DNA of 8,359 nt, from NCBI GenBank assembly GCA_004556975.1, contig SFFD01000056.1:1-8359 (forward strand). Direction: 5' to 3'. Shown here piece after piece: positions 1 to 6,004 of the stretch. The stretch comes from Oscillospiraceae bacterium (GTDB taxonomy: Bacteria > Bacillota > Clostridia > Oscillospirales > Ruminococcaceae). Position numbers and translations under genes: made by a program. Numbering within the stretch: the first letter of the stretch is position 1; every line of letters begins with the position of its first letter. The notes beneath the pieces were generated by a model that worked only from the letters and a program-made list of their open reading frames with translations, did not search any database and had not been told where the DNA came from.

Positions 1-54
1 AACGCGAGAATAGCGAAGCCGAAGCGTGAGCGGATAACGGCAAAGGGGCAAACC
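1..54. repeat. Dispersed repeat, inverted copy A
   Basis: This stretch is the near-perfect reverse complement of 5297-5351. The two copies differ by one single-base indel and one substitution over about 54 bases, and weaker similarity continues for roughly ten more bases. It contains short GC-rich words such as CGAAGCGTGAGC. No ORF with a ribosome binding site lies in it. It may continue beyond the left edge of the window, so its true length is unknown. Confidence 0.85.
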
Positions 55-103
55 AACGCCTTAATAGCACTTGTGAAGAAACGCTAAGCTAAAAGTAGGG
101 GGC

Positions 104-161
104 AAAACTTTTCTTTTACCGTTTTACGGCTTTTCTTTTGGTTACAAAAGAAAAGGGGTAA
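104..161 (+). repeat. 58-bp dispersed repeat, copy 1
   Basis: This 58-base tract recurs in the same orientation at 5113-5170 with a single substitution (57/58 identical). Its right half is a perfect 11-bp inverted repeat, CTTTTCTTTTG (130-140) and CAAAAGAAAAG (145-155), around a GTTA loop. In both copies a G-run sits just upstream. Near identity over the full length, outside any gene, points to a dispersed intergenic repeat family rather than chance. The hairpin is AT-rich and lacks a terminator-like GC stem. Confidence 0.9.
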
Positions 162-382
162 ACGTTACTCTGCTTACGGGCACAGTAAATAATATTGTTG
201 GGCACTTAATTTGCGCAAACTCGCTTTGGCGGCAGAGCCGCGGCCGGTTAGGTATTTATAAAATTGCCCGTCAAAATACATTTGTACTATATGATTATAT
301 AAAAAAAGCTCTGTCAAATCAAGATAAAGCCGATTTTTCGGAAAAAAATATAAAGACGGGCAAAACATTAACATCCCGTTAA
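162..382. other. AT-rich gene-free region upstream of secA
   Basis: No supportable gene lies here. An 88-codon reverse-strand frame (174-440) exists, but it has no ribosome binding site, runs backwards over the secA promoter, and ends in repeat-like sequence. The left part has a small hairpin GCGGC-AGA-GCCGC at 229-241. From about 250 the DNA becomes markedly AT-rich compared with the flanking GC-rich genes, which fits an upstream promoter region. Confidence 0.5.
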
Positions 383-411
383 TTGACTTTGGATAAATAT
401 AAGGATAAAAT
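383..411 (+). promoter_or_regulatory. Predicted sigma-A type promoter for the secA operon
   Basis: A -35 element TTGACT (383-388) and a -10 element TAAAAT (406-411) are separated by exactly 17 nt in AT-rich DNA. Transcription would start near 418, giving a leader of about 135 nt before the secA start codon. It is the best match upstream of the operon and is oriented towards it. The same TAAAAT -10 and 17-nt spacing occur in the tRNA and right-edge promoters in this window. Prediction only. Confidence 0.65.
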
Positions 412-446
412 ATAACTTTAGAATCGGTTAATTTGACCATATCACG

Positions 447-512
447 CCGCCGGGGGCTTTTTTAAACGCGCAAAGCTTTTCCGGCGGGTTGCCGCGCGCG
501 ACGCGGCGGCAA
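447..512 (+). promoter_or_regulatory. Structured 5' leader of secA (two hairpins)
   Basis: Two stem-loops can be drawn in the leader. The first pairs CCGCCGG (447-453) with CCGGCGG (481-487) and has an inner GCTTT (456-460)/AAAGC (472-476) stem. The second pairs TTGCCGC (489-495) with GCGGCAA (506-512), with an inner CGC/GCG stem. No T-tract follows the second hairpin, so it is not a simple terminator. No SecM-like leader peptide is evident. Whether the structures regulate secA is unknown. Confidence 0.4.
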
Positions 513-553
513 AAGCAAACAAACCGGGTAATTACGAAAAAGGAGCATATATA

Positions 554-3274
554 ATGGGTCTTATCGAAAAGATATTCGGAAACTATTCTCAAAAAGAGCT
601 TAAGCGCATTGACCCGACAGTAAAAAAGGTTCTTGCGCTTGAGGACAAATACCGCCAAATGAGCGAAGAGGAGCTTCGCTCTCAGACGGCGGTGCTCAAG
701 GAGCGCCTTGCAAACGGCGAAACCCTTGACGACATTTTGCCGGAGGCCTTCGCCGCCTGCCGCGAAGCCTGCGACAGGGTGCTTGATATGCGCCCCTACC
801 CCGTTCAGATAATCGGCGGCATTATTCTTCACCAGGGAAGAATTGCCGAAATGAAAACCGGCGAGGGCAAAACCCTTGTGGAAACCCTGCCCGCATACCT
901 CAACGCCCTTACGGGAAAGGGCGTACACATTGTAACCGTCAACGATTACCTTGCAAAGCGCGACTCCGAGTGGATGGGCAAGGTGTTCAGCTATATGGGG
1001 CTTTCCGTGGGTCTTGTAATTCACGGAGTTGAAAACGACGACCGCCGCGAGGCCTACGCCAGCGACATTACCTATGGCACAAACAACGAATTCGGCTTTG
1101 ACTATCTGCGCGACAACATGGTTACCTATAAGGAAAACCGGGTTCAGCGCGGCTTTAACTATGCCATTGTGGACGAGGTGGACTCCATCCTCATTGATGA
1201 GGCGAGAACCCCGCTTATCATCTCCGGCCGCGGCGACAAATCCACCGACCTTTACCAAAAGGCGGACAGATTCGTCCGCACCCTTACCGCAATTAAGGTC
1301 AAGGAGCACGACGACAAGGAAGAAACCGACGACGTCGACGCAGATTACATCGTTGACGAAAAGGCAAACACCGCCACCCTTACCCCAAGGGGCGCGGAAA
1401 ATGCGGAAAAATACTTCAATGTTGAAAATATCAACGACGCGGACAATATGACCCTGCTCCACCACATCAACCAGGCCATAAAAGCCCACGGCGTTATGAA
1501 GCGCGACGTTGATTACGTTGTAAAAGACGGCGAGGTTATCATAGTCGACGAATTCACCGGCCGCCTTATGCTCGGGCGCCGCTATAACGACGGTCTGCAC
1601 CAGGCCATCGAGGCAAAAGAGGGCGTTACCGTGGCAAGAGAGAACCGCACCCTTGCCACCATCACCTTCCAGAACTATTTCCGTATGTATCACAAGCTTT
1701 CAGGCATGACCGGTACCGCCATGACGGAAGCGGACGAATTCCGCGAGATTTACGGACTTGACGTTGTGGAAATTCCCACAAACAAGCCCGTAATCCGCGA
1801 GGATATGCCCGACGTCGTCTATAAGACAGAGGCAGCCAAATTCCGCGCGGTTATTGACGAAATTGTTGATGCTCATGCGAAAAATCAGCCCGTTCTCGTG
1901 GGCACAATCTCCATTGAAAAGTCTGAAGTGCTCAGCAGTATGCTCAAAAAAAGAGGAATTCCCCATAACGTGCTCAACGCAAAGCACCACGACCGCGAGG
2001 CGGAAATTGTCGCCCAGGCGGGTATGCCCGGCGCAGTGACCATAGCCACCAATATGGCGGGACGCGGAACGGATATTATGCTCGGCGGCAACGCGGAATT
2101 CCTTGCCAAGGCGGAAATGCGCAAGCAGGGCTATGACGAAGAAATGATAAACGCCGCCACCGCCTATTTTGAAACCGGCGCGGAGGATATTCTTGCCGCA
2201 AGGGCGCTTTACCGCGAGCTTTATAAGAAATTCAAGGAAGAAATTGCGCCCAAGGCAGAGGAGGTGCGCAATGCCGGCGGACTTTACATCATCGGCACGG
2301 AACGCCACGAATCCCGCCGAATTGACAACCAGCTCCGCGGACGCGCCGGCCGCCAGGGCGACCCGGGCAAAACCCGTTTTTATGTATCCCTTGAAGACGA
2401 CCTTATGCGCCTTTTCGGCGGCGAGCGCCTGCAAAGCCTTATGACCACGCTTAAAATCGACGAGGATATGCCCATTGACGCAAAGCTGATAAGCTCTTCC
2501 ATTGAAAGCGCCCAGCGCAAGGTCGAGGGCAGAAACTTTGAAATGAGAAAGAACGTCCTCAAGTTCGACGACGTTATGAATAAACAGCGCGAGATTATCT
2601 ACGGTCAGCGCAGCAAGGTGCTGGAGGGCGAGGATCTCAAATCCGAAATTGCGAAAATGCGCGCCGAAAGCGTTGAAAAAACCGCCGACATATATCTTGC
2701 CGCCGATGAGGACAAGGAAAACTGGAACCTTAACGGCCTGCGGGACTATTATTCCGGATGGCTGCTTACCGACGGCGACCTGCGCTTTGACAGGGATGAA
2801 TTTGAAAAGCTGAAAAAAGAGGACGTGGTGCGCATAATCCGCGACCGTATGGAAGAGCGTTATGCCGCCCGCGAAAAGGAATTCGGCGAAGAAACCATGC
2901 GCGAGCTGGAGCGCGTCGCCCTTTTGCGCAACGTCGACCTTAAATGGATGGACCATATTGACGATATGTCCGACCTTAAGCAGGGCATTTATCTGCGCGG
3001 CTATGGCCAGCACGACCCGGTTGTGGAATACCGCATAGAGGGCTTTGAAATGTTCGACAGCATGATTGAAGCCATCCGCGAGGATACGGTAAAAATGCTG
3101 CTTACCGTTCGCCTTCGCGCCGAGGAGCCAAAGCGCGAGCAGGTTGCCGTGCCTATGGAAAGCGGCGGCGACGGCACAGCACCGCAAAGACCCGCCGCAA
3201 AGAAAAAGGTTGGGCGCAACGACCCCTGCCCCTGCGGAAGCGGCAAGAAATATAAGCACTGCTGCGGAAGATGA
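554..3274 (+). CDS. secA: Protein translocase subunit SecA (preprotein translocase ATPase)
   Basis: SecA is the cytoplasmic and membrane-peripheral ATPase motor that pushes unfolded preproteins through the SecYEG channel. The 906-residue product shows the full family layout. Walker A GEGKT is at about 103-107 and the DEVD Walker B box at 207-210. The preprotein cross-linking domain (about 230-370) includes the acidic stretch around 251-264. The second motor domain carries TNMAGRGTDI (499-508) and the GTERHESRRIDNQLRGRAGR helicase motif (581-600). The helical scaffold/wing region follows, and the extreme C-terminus is a SEC-C zinc site with the C-x-C-x8-C-C pattern. The stretch at about 517-575 is the extra helical insertion I associate with Firmicute SecAs. 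The start is fixed by AAAAAGGAG (537-545), 8 nt upstream of ATG. Full length plus the zinc tail indicates canonical SecA (SecA1 type), not SecA2. It is the first gene of a three-gene operon, and its TGA overlaps the next ATG (ATGA). Confidence 0.98.
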   Translation: MGLIEKIFGNYSQKELKRIDPTVKKVLALEDKYRQMSEEELRSQTAVLKERLANGETLDDILPEAFAACREACDRVLDMRPYPVQIIGGIILHQGRIAEMKTGEGKTLVETLPAYLNALTGKGVHIVTVNDYLAKRDSEWMGKVFSYMGLSVGLVIHGVENDDRREAYASDITYGTNNEFGFDYLRDNMVTYKENRVQRGFNYAIVDEVDSILIDEARTPLIISGRGDKSTDLYQKADRFVRTLTAIKVKEHDDKEETDDVDADYIVDEKANTATLTPRGAENAEKYFNVENINDADNMTLLHHINQAIKAHGVMKRDVDYVVKDGEVIIVDEFTGRLMLGRRYNDGLHQAIEAKEGVTVARENRTLATITFQNYFRMYHKLSGMTGTAMTEADEFREIYGLDVVEIPTNKPVIREDMPDVVYKTEAAKFRAVIDEIVDAHAKNQPVLVGTISIEKSEVLSSMLKKRGIPHNVLNAKHHDREAEIVAQAGMPGAVTIATNMAGRGTDIMLGGNAEFLAKAEMRKQGYDEEMINAATAYFETGAEDILAARALYRELYKKFKEEIAPKAEEVRNAGGLYIIGTERHESRRIDNQLRGRAGRQGDPGKTRFYVSLEDDLMRLFGGERLQSLMTTLKIDEDMPIDAKLISSSIESAQRKVEGRNFEMRKNVLKFDDVMNKQREIIYGQRSKVLEGEDLKSEIAKMRAESVEKTADIYLAADEDKENWNLNGLRDYYSGWLLTDGDLRFDRDEFEKLKKEDVVRIIRDRMEERYAAREKEFGEETMRELERVALLRNVDLKWMDHIDDMSDLKQGIYLRGYGQHDPVVEYRIEGFEMFDSMIEAIREDTVKMLLTVRLRAEEPKREQVAVPMESGGDGTAPQRPAAKKKVGRNDPCPCGSGKKYKHCCGR

Positions 3275-3810
3275 ACGGAGAAAAATCCCCGGCGCTGCTC
3301 AACATAGTTCTTGTGGAGCCGCAAATTCCGCAAAACACGGGCAACATCGCCCGCACCTGCGCCGTAACGGGGGCGGCGCTCCACCTTGTGAAGCCCATGG
3401 GCTTCGTTATAGACGACAAAAAGCTCCGCCGGGCGGGGCTTGACTATTGGGATAAGCTTGACATAAGCTATTACGACGGCATGGACGATTTTTTCGCCCG
3501 CAACCCCGGCGGAGCCTTCTTCTACTTCACCACCAAAGGACAGCACCGCCACAGCGATGTCGTCTACCCAAAGGGCTGTTATCTTATTTTCGGGCGTGAG
3601 GACGCCGGGCTGCCGGAGGAGCTGCTTTTCCGCAACCCGGGCACGGCGCTGCGCATTCCCATGCGCCCCACCCTGCGCAGCCTTAACCTTTCAAACAGCG
3701 CGGCCATTGCCGCATATGAGGTTCTGCGCCAATGGGACTACCCGGATATGCAGGAAACCGGCGAGCTGCGCAGCTTTGACTGGGCAGACGCCAAAACGGA
3801 ACGGGAGTGA
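3271..3810 (+). CDS. trmL: tRNA (cytidine/uridine-34-2'-O)-methyltransferase TrmL, SPOUT family
   Basis: This is a 179-residue SPOUT (trefoil-knot) methyltransferase of the TrmL/YibK/CspR group. The characterised E. coli enzyme uses S-adenosylmethionine to 2'-O-methylate wobble nucleotide 34 of the tRNA-Leu CAA and UAA isoacceptors. The three SPOUT signatures are clear: LVEPQIPQNTGNIARTC (14-30), LIFGREDAGLPEEL (105-118) and the knot segment RSLNLSNSAAIAAYEVLRQW (136-155). The last 20 or so residues extend beyond the usual family length of roughly 150-160. The ATG overlaps the secA stop by 4 nt, and the only purine-rich sequence (GCGGAAG) abuts the ATG, so translation probably depends on coupling to secA. 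The target tRNA in this organism is inferred, not shown. Confidence 0.93.
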   Translation: MNGEKSPALLNIVLVEPQIPQNTGNIARTCAVTGAALHLVKPMGFVIDDKKLRRAGLDYWDKLDISYYDGMDDFFARNPGGAFFYFTTKGQHRHSDVVYPKGCYLIFGREDAGLPEELLFRNPGTALRIPMRPTLRSLNLSNSAAIAAYEVLRQWDYPDMQETGELRSFDWADAKTERE

Positions 3811-4622
3811 TACATATTTCCGGCGAAAGCACTCTTCAAAAGCTTATGGGCGCCATGCGCAAAGCGATTATTGACTATAACATGATAGAAAACGGCGACA
3901 GAATCGCCGTGGGCGTTTCCGGCGGGAAGGATTCGCTGGCAACCCTTGCGGGGCTGGCGGGTCTGCGGCGTTTTTTGGGAAAGGATTACTCCGTTGTCGC
4001 CGTGACCCTTGACCCGCAGTTCGGCGGCGAACCCAACGACTTTTCCGCCATAGAGGAATTCTGCCGGGAGCGGGATATTGAGTACGTTCTGCGCCGCACC
4101 AACATCGGCAATATAATTTTTGAAGACCGCAAAGAGGCAAACCCCTGCTCCCTTTGCGCCCGTATGCGCCGGGGACTTCTGCACGACATAGCAAAGGAAA
4201 ACGGCTGTAACAAAATGGCCCTTGGGCACAACTATGAGGACGCTGTGGAAACCTTTTTGATGAACCTTTTTGACGAGGGACGCGTGGGCTGCTTTTCCCC
4301 GGTTACATGGCTTTCCCGAAAGGAAATCACCGTAATTCGCCCGCTTATTTACTGCCACGAGGACGAAATTGTGCGCATTGCGGCGCACGAGGGCTTTCCC
4401 GTTGTAAAAAGCCGCTGCCCGGCGGACAAGCATACGGAGCGGGAACATGTAAAACAGCTTATTGAACGCCTTGAAACAGAGGAAGGCTATGACTGCCTGC
4501 GCAGCAGGCTGCTTGGCGCAATGCAGAGGGGCGATGTTTGCGGCTGGGGAATAGGCGGCTCGGAGAGCCGCAGTGAAATCCGCGGCGAAGCCGCGGGTGA
4601 AATCGTGCCTTCGGCACAGTGA
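3807..4622 (+). CDS. ttcA: TtcA-like tRNA 2-thiolation protein (PP-loop ATPase)
   Basis: The 271-residue product belongs to the TtcA/TtuA PP-loop family. TtcA adenylates and thiolates cytidine 32 of certain tRNAs using an Fe-S cluster. Visible features are the PP-loop SGGKDS (38-43), the CxxC pair C114/C117 in NPCSLCARMRRG, GHNYEDAVETFLMNL (140-154), and a further cysteine in SRCPADKHTER (C204). That gives the three cysteines expected as cluster ligands. The GTG start overlaps the trmL TGA (GTGA). It is preferred to ATG 3846 because it keeps the N-terminal block before LQKLMGAMRKAI that I recall in relatives. No spaced Shine-Dalgarno is visible, so coupling is likely. The last 20 or so residues (from about 249) are encoded by an invading hairpin repeat array, and the stop TGA lies inside a GTGAAAT repeat word. 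The authentic family C-terminus probably ends near residue 248. Substrate is by homology only. Confidence 0.85.
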   Translation: MIHISGESTLQKLMGAMRKAIIDYNMIENGDRIAVGVSGGKDSLATLAGLAGLRRFLGKDYSVVAVTLDPQFGGEPNDFSAIEEFCRERDIEYVLRRTNIGNIIFEDRKEANPCSLCARMRRGLLHDIAKENGCNKMALGHNYEDAVETFLMNLFDEGRVGCFSPVTWLSRKEITVIRPLIYCHEDEIVRIAAHEGFPVVKSRCPADKHTEREHVKQLIERLETEEGYDCLRSRLLGAMQRGDVCGWGIGGSESRSEIRGEAAGEIVPSAQ

Positions 4623-4670
4623 AATACGCGCCTTGCGCGTGTGAAATATTTCGCCCCAAAAGGGCGAAAT
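4555..4670 (+). repeat. Array of five small hairpins spaced by the heptamer GTGAAAT
   Basis: Five different perfect palindromes follow one another: GCGGCTC/GAGCCGC (4555-4571), CCGCGGC/GCCGCGG (4580-4596), GTGCC/GGCAC (4605-4617), ACGCGC/GCGCGT (4626-4640) and ATTTCGCCC/GGGCGAAAT (4648-4670). They are separated by the exact word GTGAAAT at 4573, 4597, 4619 and 4641, a period of 24, 22 and 22 nt. The stems differ in sequence but keep their pairing, while the heptamer is invariant. The array begins inside the 3' end of the ttcA-like gene and supplies its stop codon. Confidence 0.85.
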
Positions 4671-4677
4671 GTTTAGG

Positions 4678-4703
4678 TGTGCCGCGGGTCGCGGCACATT
4701 TTT
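4678..4703 (+). terminator. Rho-independent terminator of the secA-trmL-ttcA operon
   Basis: A perfect 9-bp stem TGTGCCGCG (4678-4686) / CGCGGCACA (4690-4698) with loop GGT is followed directly by TTTTT. It lies 56 nt after the stop of the ttcA-like gene, at the end of the hairpin array. Confidence 0.8.
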
Positions 4704-5112
4704 ATAGGGCTTCGGCACAGAGGTAACGGGCGCAAAGCCTTCCCCTTGGGGAAGGTGGCGCGGTGCTGCGCTTTTGCGCTGCACCGTGACGGATAAGGGC
4801 AGCCCGCCGAAAGCGGGCTTAACCGCGGCACGCACTTTTGCAAATTCTGTGCACGGCGCGGGAGCGCCCTCGCCGAGTAAGCTGCGGCTCAGCCGCCTTA
4901 TAAGTATGCGCCCTCCGCCGCGGCATTAAAACAAATAACCTCGGCTGGTGCGAAGCACCTCCGGCGGTCGAGCATCCGAGGCGTACTGAAAAACCGCCCG
5001 GGACCCCGTCGGGGAGGCGGCCCCGATTAGGAACCATACAGTCTCCGGTGGAGCGTTTATTCCCCCTTTTCAAGGGGGAGTCTCACGCGGGAGCGTGAGG
5101 GTGGGGGTTGTA
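4704..5112. repeat. Gene-free mosaic of REP-like hairpins
   Basis: No convincing gene is present; an 84-codon reverse frame (4819-5073) simply reads through hairpins. At least eight stems are visible. They are CCTTCCCC/GGGGAAGG (4738-4755), CGGTGC-T-GCGC with its complement (4761-4786), AGCCCGC/GCGGGCT (4801-4819), GCGGCT/AGCCGC (4884-4896), CCTCGG/CCGAGG (4939-4981) enclosing GGTGC/GCACC, CCGCC/GGCGG (4994-5020) enclosing CCCCG/CGGGG, TCCCCCTT/AAGGGGGA (5061-5079) and CTCACGC/GCGTGAG (5082-5099). I recall similar CCTTCCCC...GGGGAAGG and CCCCCTT...AAGGGGG elements as common intergenic repeats in gut clostridia, but could not check. Confidence 0.65.
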
Positions 5113-5170
5113 AAAACTTTTCTTTTACCGTCTTACGGCTTTTCTTTTGGTTACAAAAGAAAAGGGGTAA
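5113..5170 (+). repeat. 58-bp dispersed repeat, copy 2
   Basis: Second copy of the 104-161 repeat in the same orientation, with one substitution. It keeps the 11-bp inverted repeat CTTTTCTTTTG (5139-5149) / CAAAAGAAAAG (5154-5164). The flanks differ from copy 1 apart from the preceding G-run, so the repeat has defined ends. Confidence 0.9.
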
Positions 5171-5250
5171 GTATCGCCGAGGTGACGAGCACGCAAAGAA
5201 ATATTGCGGGTCAGTAAATCGGCGTAAACGCTATCACCGGTCGCCGATAC
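5171..5250. repeat. Imperfect long inverted repeat between dispersed repeats
   Basis: The left arm beginning GTATCGCCGA (5171-5190) is an imperfect reverse complement of the right arm ending TCGCCGATAC (5231-5250), enclosing about 40 nt. It starts immediately after the 58-bp repeat. No gene is seen. Confidence 0.5.
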
Positions 5251-5296
5251 AACCCCTCAGTCATAGGTGGTTTTTAATTAAAGGCATCAAGGCATA

Positions 5297-5351
5297 GGTT
5301 TGCCCCTTTGCCGTTCTCCGCTCACGCTTCGGCTTGCGCTATTCTCGCGTT
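5297..5351. repeat. Dispersed repeat, inverted copy B
   Basis: This is the reverse complement of 1-54 with one indel and one substitution. It lies just upstream of the kinase-like gene, and an open frame runs through it into that gene. That upstream part is unlikely to be translated, because the ribosome binding site lies downstream at 5405-5410. Confidence 0.85.
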
Positions 5352-5404
5352 CGCGGACGGCGGCAGTCGAAATTCCTCGCTTCATCCTCCACCATTTCAT
5401 AAAA

Positions 5405-5410
5405 AAGGAG
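5405..5410 (+). promoter_or_regulatory. Ribosome binding site that leaves the start of the kinase-like gene ambiguous
   Basis: AAGGAG lies 6 nt before an in-frame TTG (5417) and 12 nt before the ATG (5423). The spacing favours TTG and the codon favours ATG. The two choices differ by only two residues. Confidence 0.7.
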
Positions 5411-5422
5411 CTGTTTTTGAGC

Positions 5423-5935
5423 ATGGAGCAGCCAAAGCTTTATATGGTATGCGGAATTTCCGGAAGCGGAAAGACCTTTTACGCAAAAAAGCTGGAGGAA
5501 AAGGGCGTTTTTCGCCTTTCCATAGACGAGGAGCTTTGGCCGGATTTCTTTCTGCTTGACCCGCTGCTTTCGGGTGAGCACAGAGCCGTGCTCAAGGAGC
5601 AGGCAACGGCGCGGATAAAAAGCCGCGCGGCGAACCTTGCGGCGGAGGGACGGAGCGTTTGTATAGATATGCCCTTTTGCAAACGCAGCCAGCGCGAGGA
5701 ATTTCGGGAATATGCGAAAAAAATCGGGGCGGAGCCGGTGCTCATATATATGAAAGCGGAGCTTTCGGTGCTCAAAGAGCGCCTTGCCGCAAGAAAGGGC
5801 AAAAACGGTCCCAACGCCCTGCCTGTTTCCGAGGAGGAGCTTATGCGGTACTGGAACGGCTTTGAAAGACCGCTTTCGGAGGAAAACGCCACCGTAATCG
5901 AACAGGAACAGCCGCCCTGCCCCGGCTCATATTGA
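5423..5935 (+). CDS. Small P-loop ATPase/kinase (AAA_33-like)
   Basis: This is a 170-residue soluble P-loop protein. Walker A GISGSGKT is at 11-18, directly after the first beta strand (LYMVC). An SIDEE segment follows at about 33-37, where family kinases often place an acidic residue. A hydrophobic strand VCIDMPF (79-85) fits a Walker B. A basic lid-like segment LKERLAARKGK lies at 117-127. The C-terminus has SEEELMRYWNGFERP, a pattern I associate with AAA_33 ATP-binding proteins related to polynucleotide kinase, zeta toxin and chloramphenicol phosphotransferase. The substrate cannot be told from sequence. An in-frame TTG at 5417 is an alternative start, better spaced from AAGGAG. The gene stands alone between a repeat cluster and a convergent gene. 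I see no convincing promoter. No antitoxin-like partner is adjacent, which argues against a zeta-type toxin. Confidence 0.8.
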   Translation: MEQPKLYMVCGISGSGKTFYAKKLEEKGVFRLSIDEELWPDFFLLDPLLSGEHRAVLKEQATARIKSRAANLAAEGRSVCIDMPFCKRSQREEFREYAKKIGAEPVLIYMKAELSVLKERLAARKGKNGPNALPVSEEELMRYWNGFERPLSEENATVIEQEQPPCPGSY

Positions 5936-5974
5936 GCGCGCGCCTACGGAAAAGCTTTTGTTGAATATGAAAAG

Positions 5975-6004
5975 AAAAGCGCCCATGCGGGCGCTTTTTG
6001 TTTT
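5975..6004. terminator. Bidirectional rho-independent terminator between convergent genes
   Basis: AAAAGCGCCC (5975-5984) pairs perfectly with GGGCGCTTTT (5989-5998) around the loop ATGC. The forward strand continues with T-rich sequence to 6004. The reverse strand reads TTTTCTTT after the stem. It therefore serves the forward kinase-like gene and the reverse lipoprotein gene. Its forward T-tract overlaps the last bases of the reverse gene. Confidence 0.9.

Noticed and set aside
174..440. 88-codon reverse-strand frame upstream of secA
   Set aside because: There is no ribosome binding site (GC-rich hairpin sequence precedes it), it overlaps the secA promoter, and its end reads through intergenic repeat-like DNA.
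428..3259. Long reverse-strand open frames of 421 and 519 codons opposite secA
   Set aside because: They lie antisense to an unmistakable secA, share one frame interrupted near 1694-1699, have no recognisable domains, and reflect the codon pattern of secA.
4555..4670. Possible CRISPR array
   Set aside because: The repeated word is only 7 nt, the period is 22-24 nt, and the spacers are perfect palindromes, unlike CRISPR spacers; no cas genes are present.
3738..4835. 365-codon reverse-strand frame over ttcA and the hairpin array
   Set aside because: It is antisense to a well-supported PP-loop gene and starts within repeats; no family features seen.
1..5351. Composite transposon carrying secA-trmL-ttcA
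   Set aside because: The flanking repeats encode no transposase, the modules are in mixed orientation, and the cargo is core housekeeping genes.
5300..5422. N-terminal extension of the kinase-like protein from an ATG at 5300
   Set aside because: It translates the dispersed repeat at 5297-5351; the AAGGAG at 5405-5410 and the P-loop position both place the start at 5417 or 5423.
5423..5935. Zeta-type toxin of a toxin-antitoxin pair
   Set aside because: The P-loop fold is compatible, but there is no adjacent antitoxin gene and no zeta-specific motif I can confirm.
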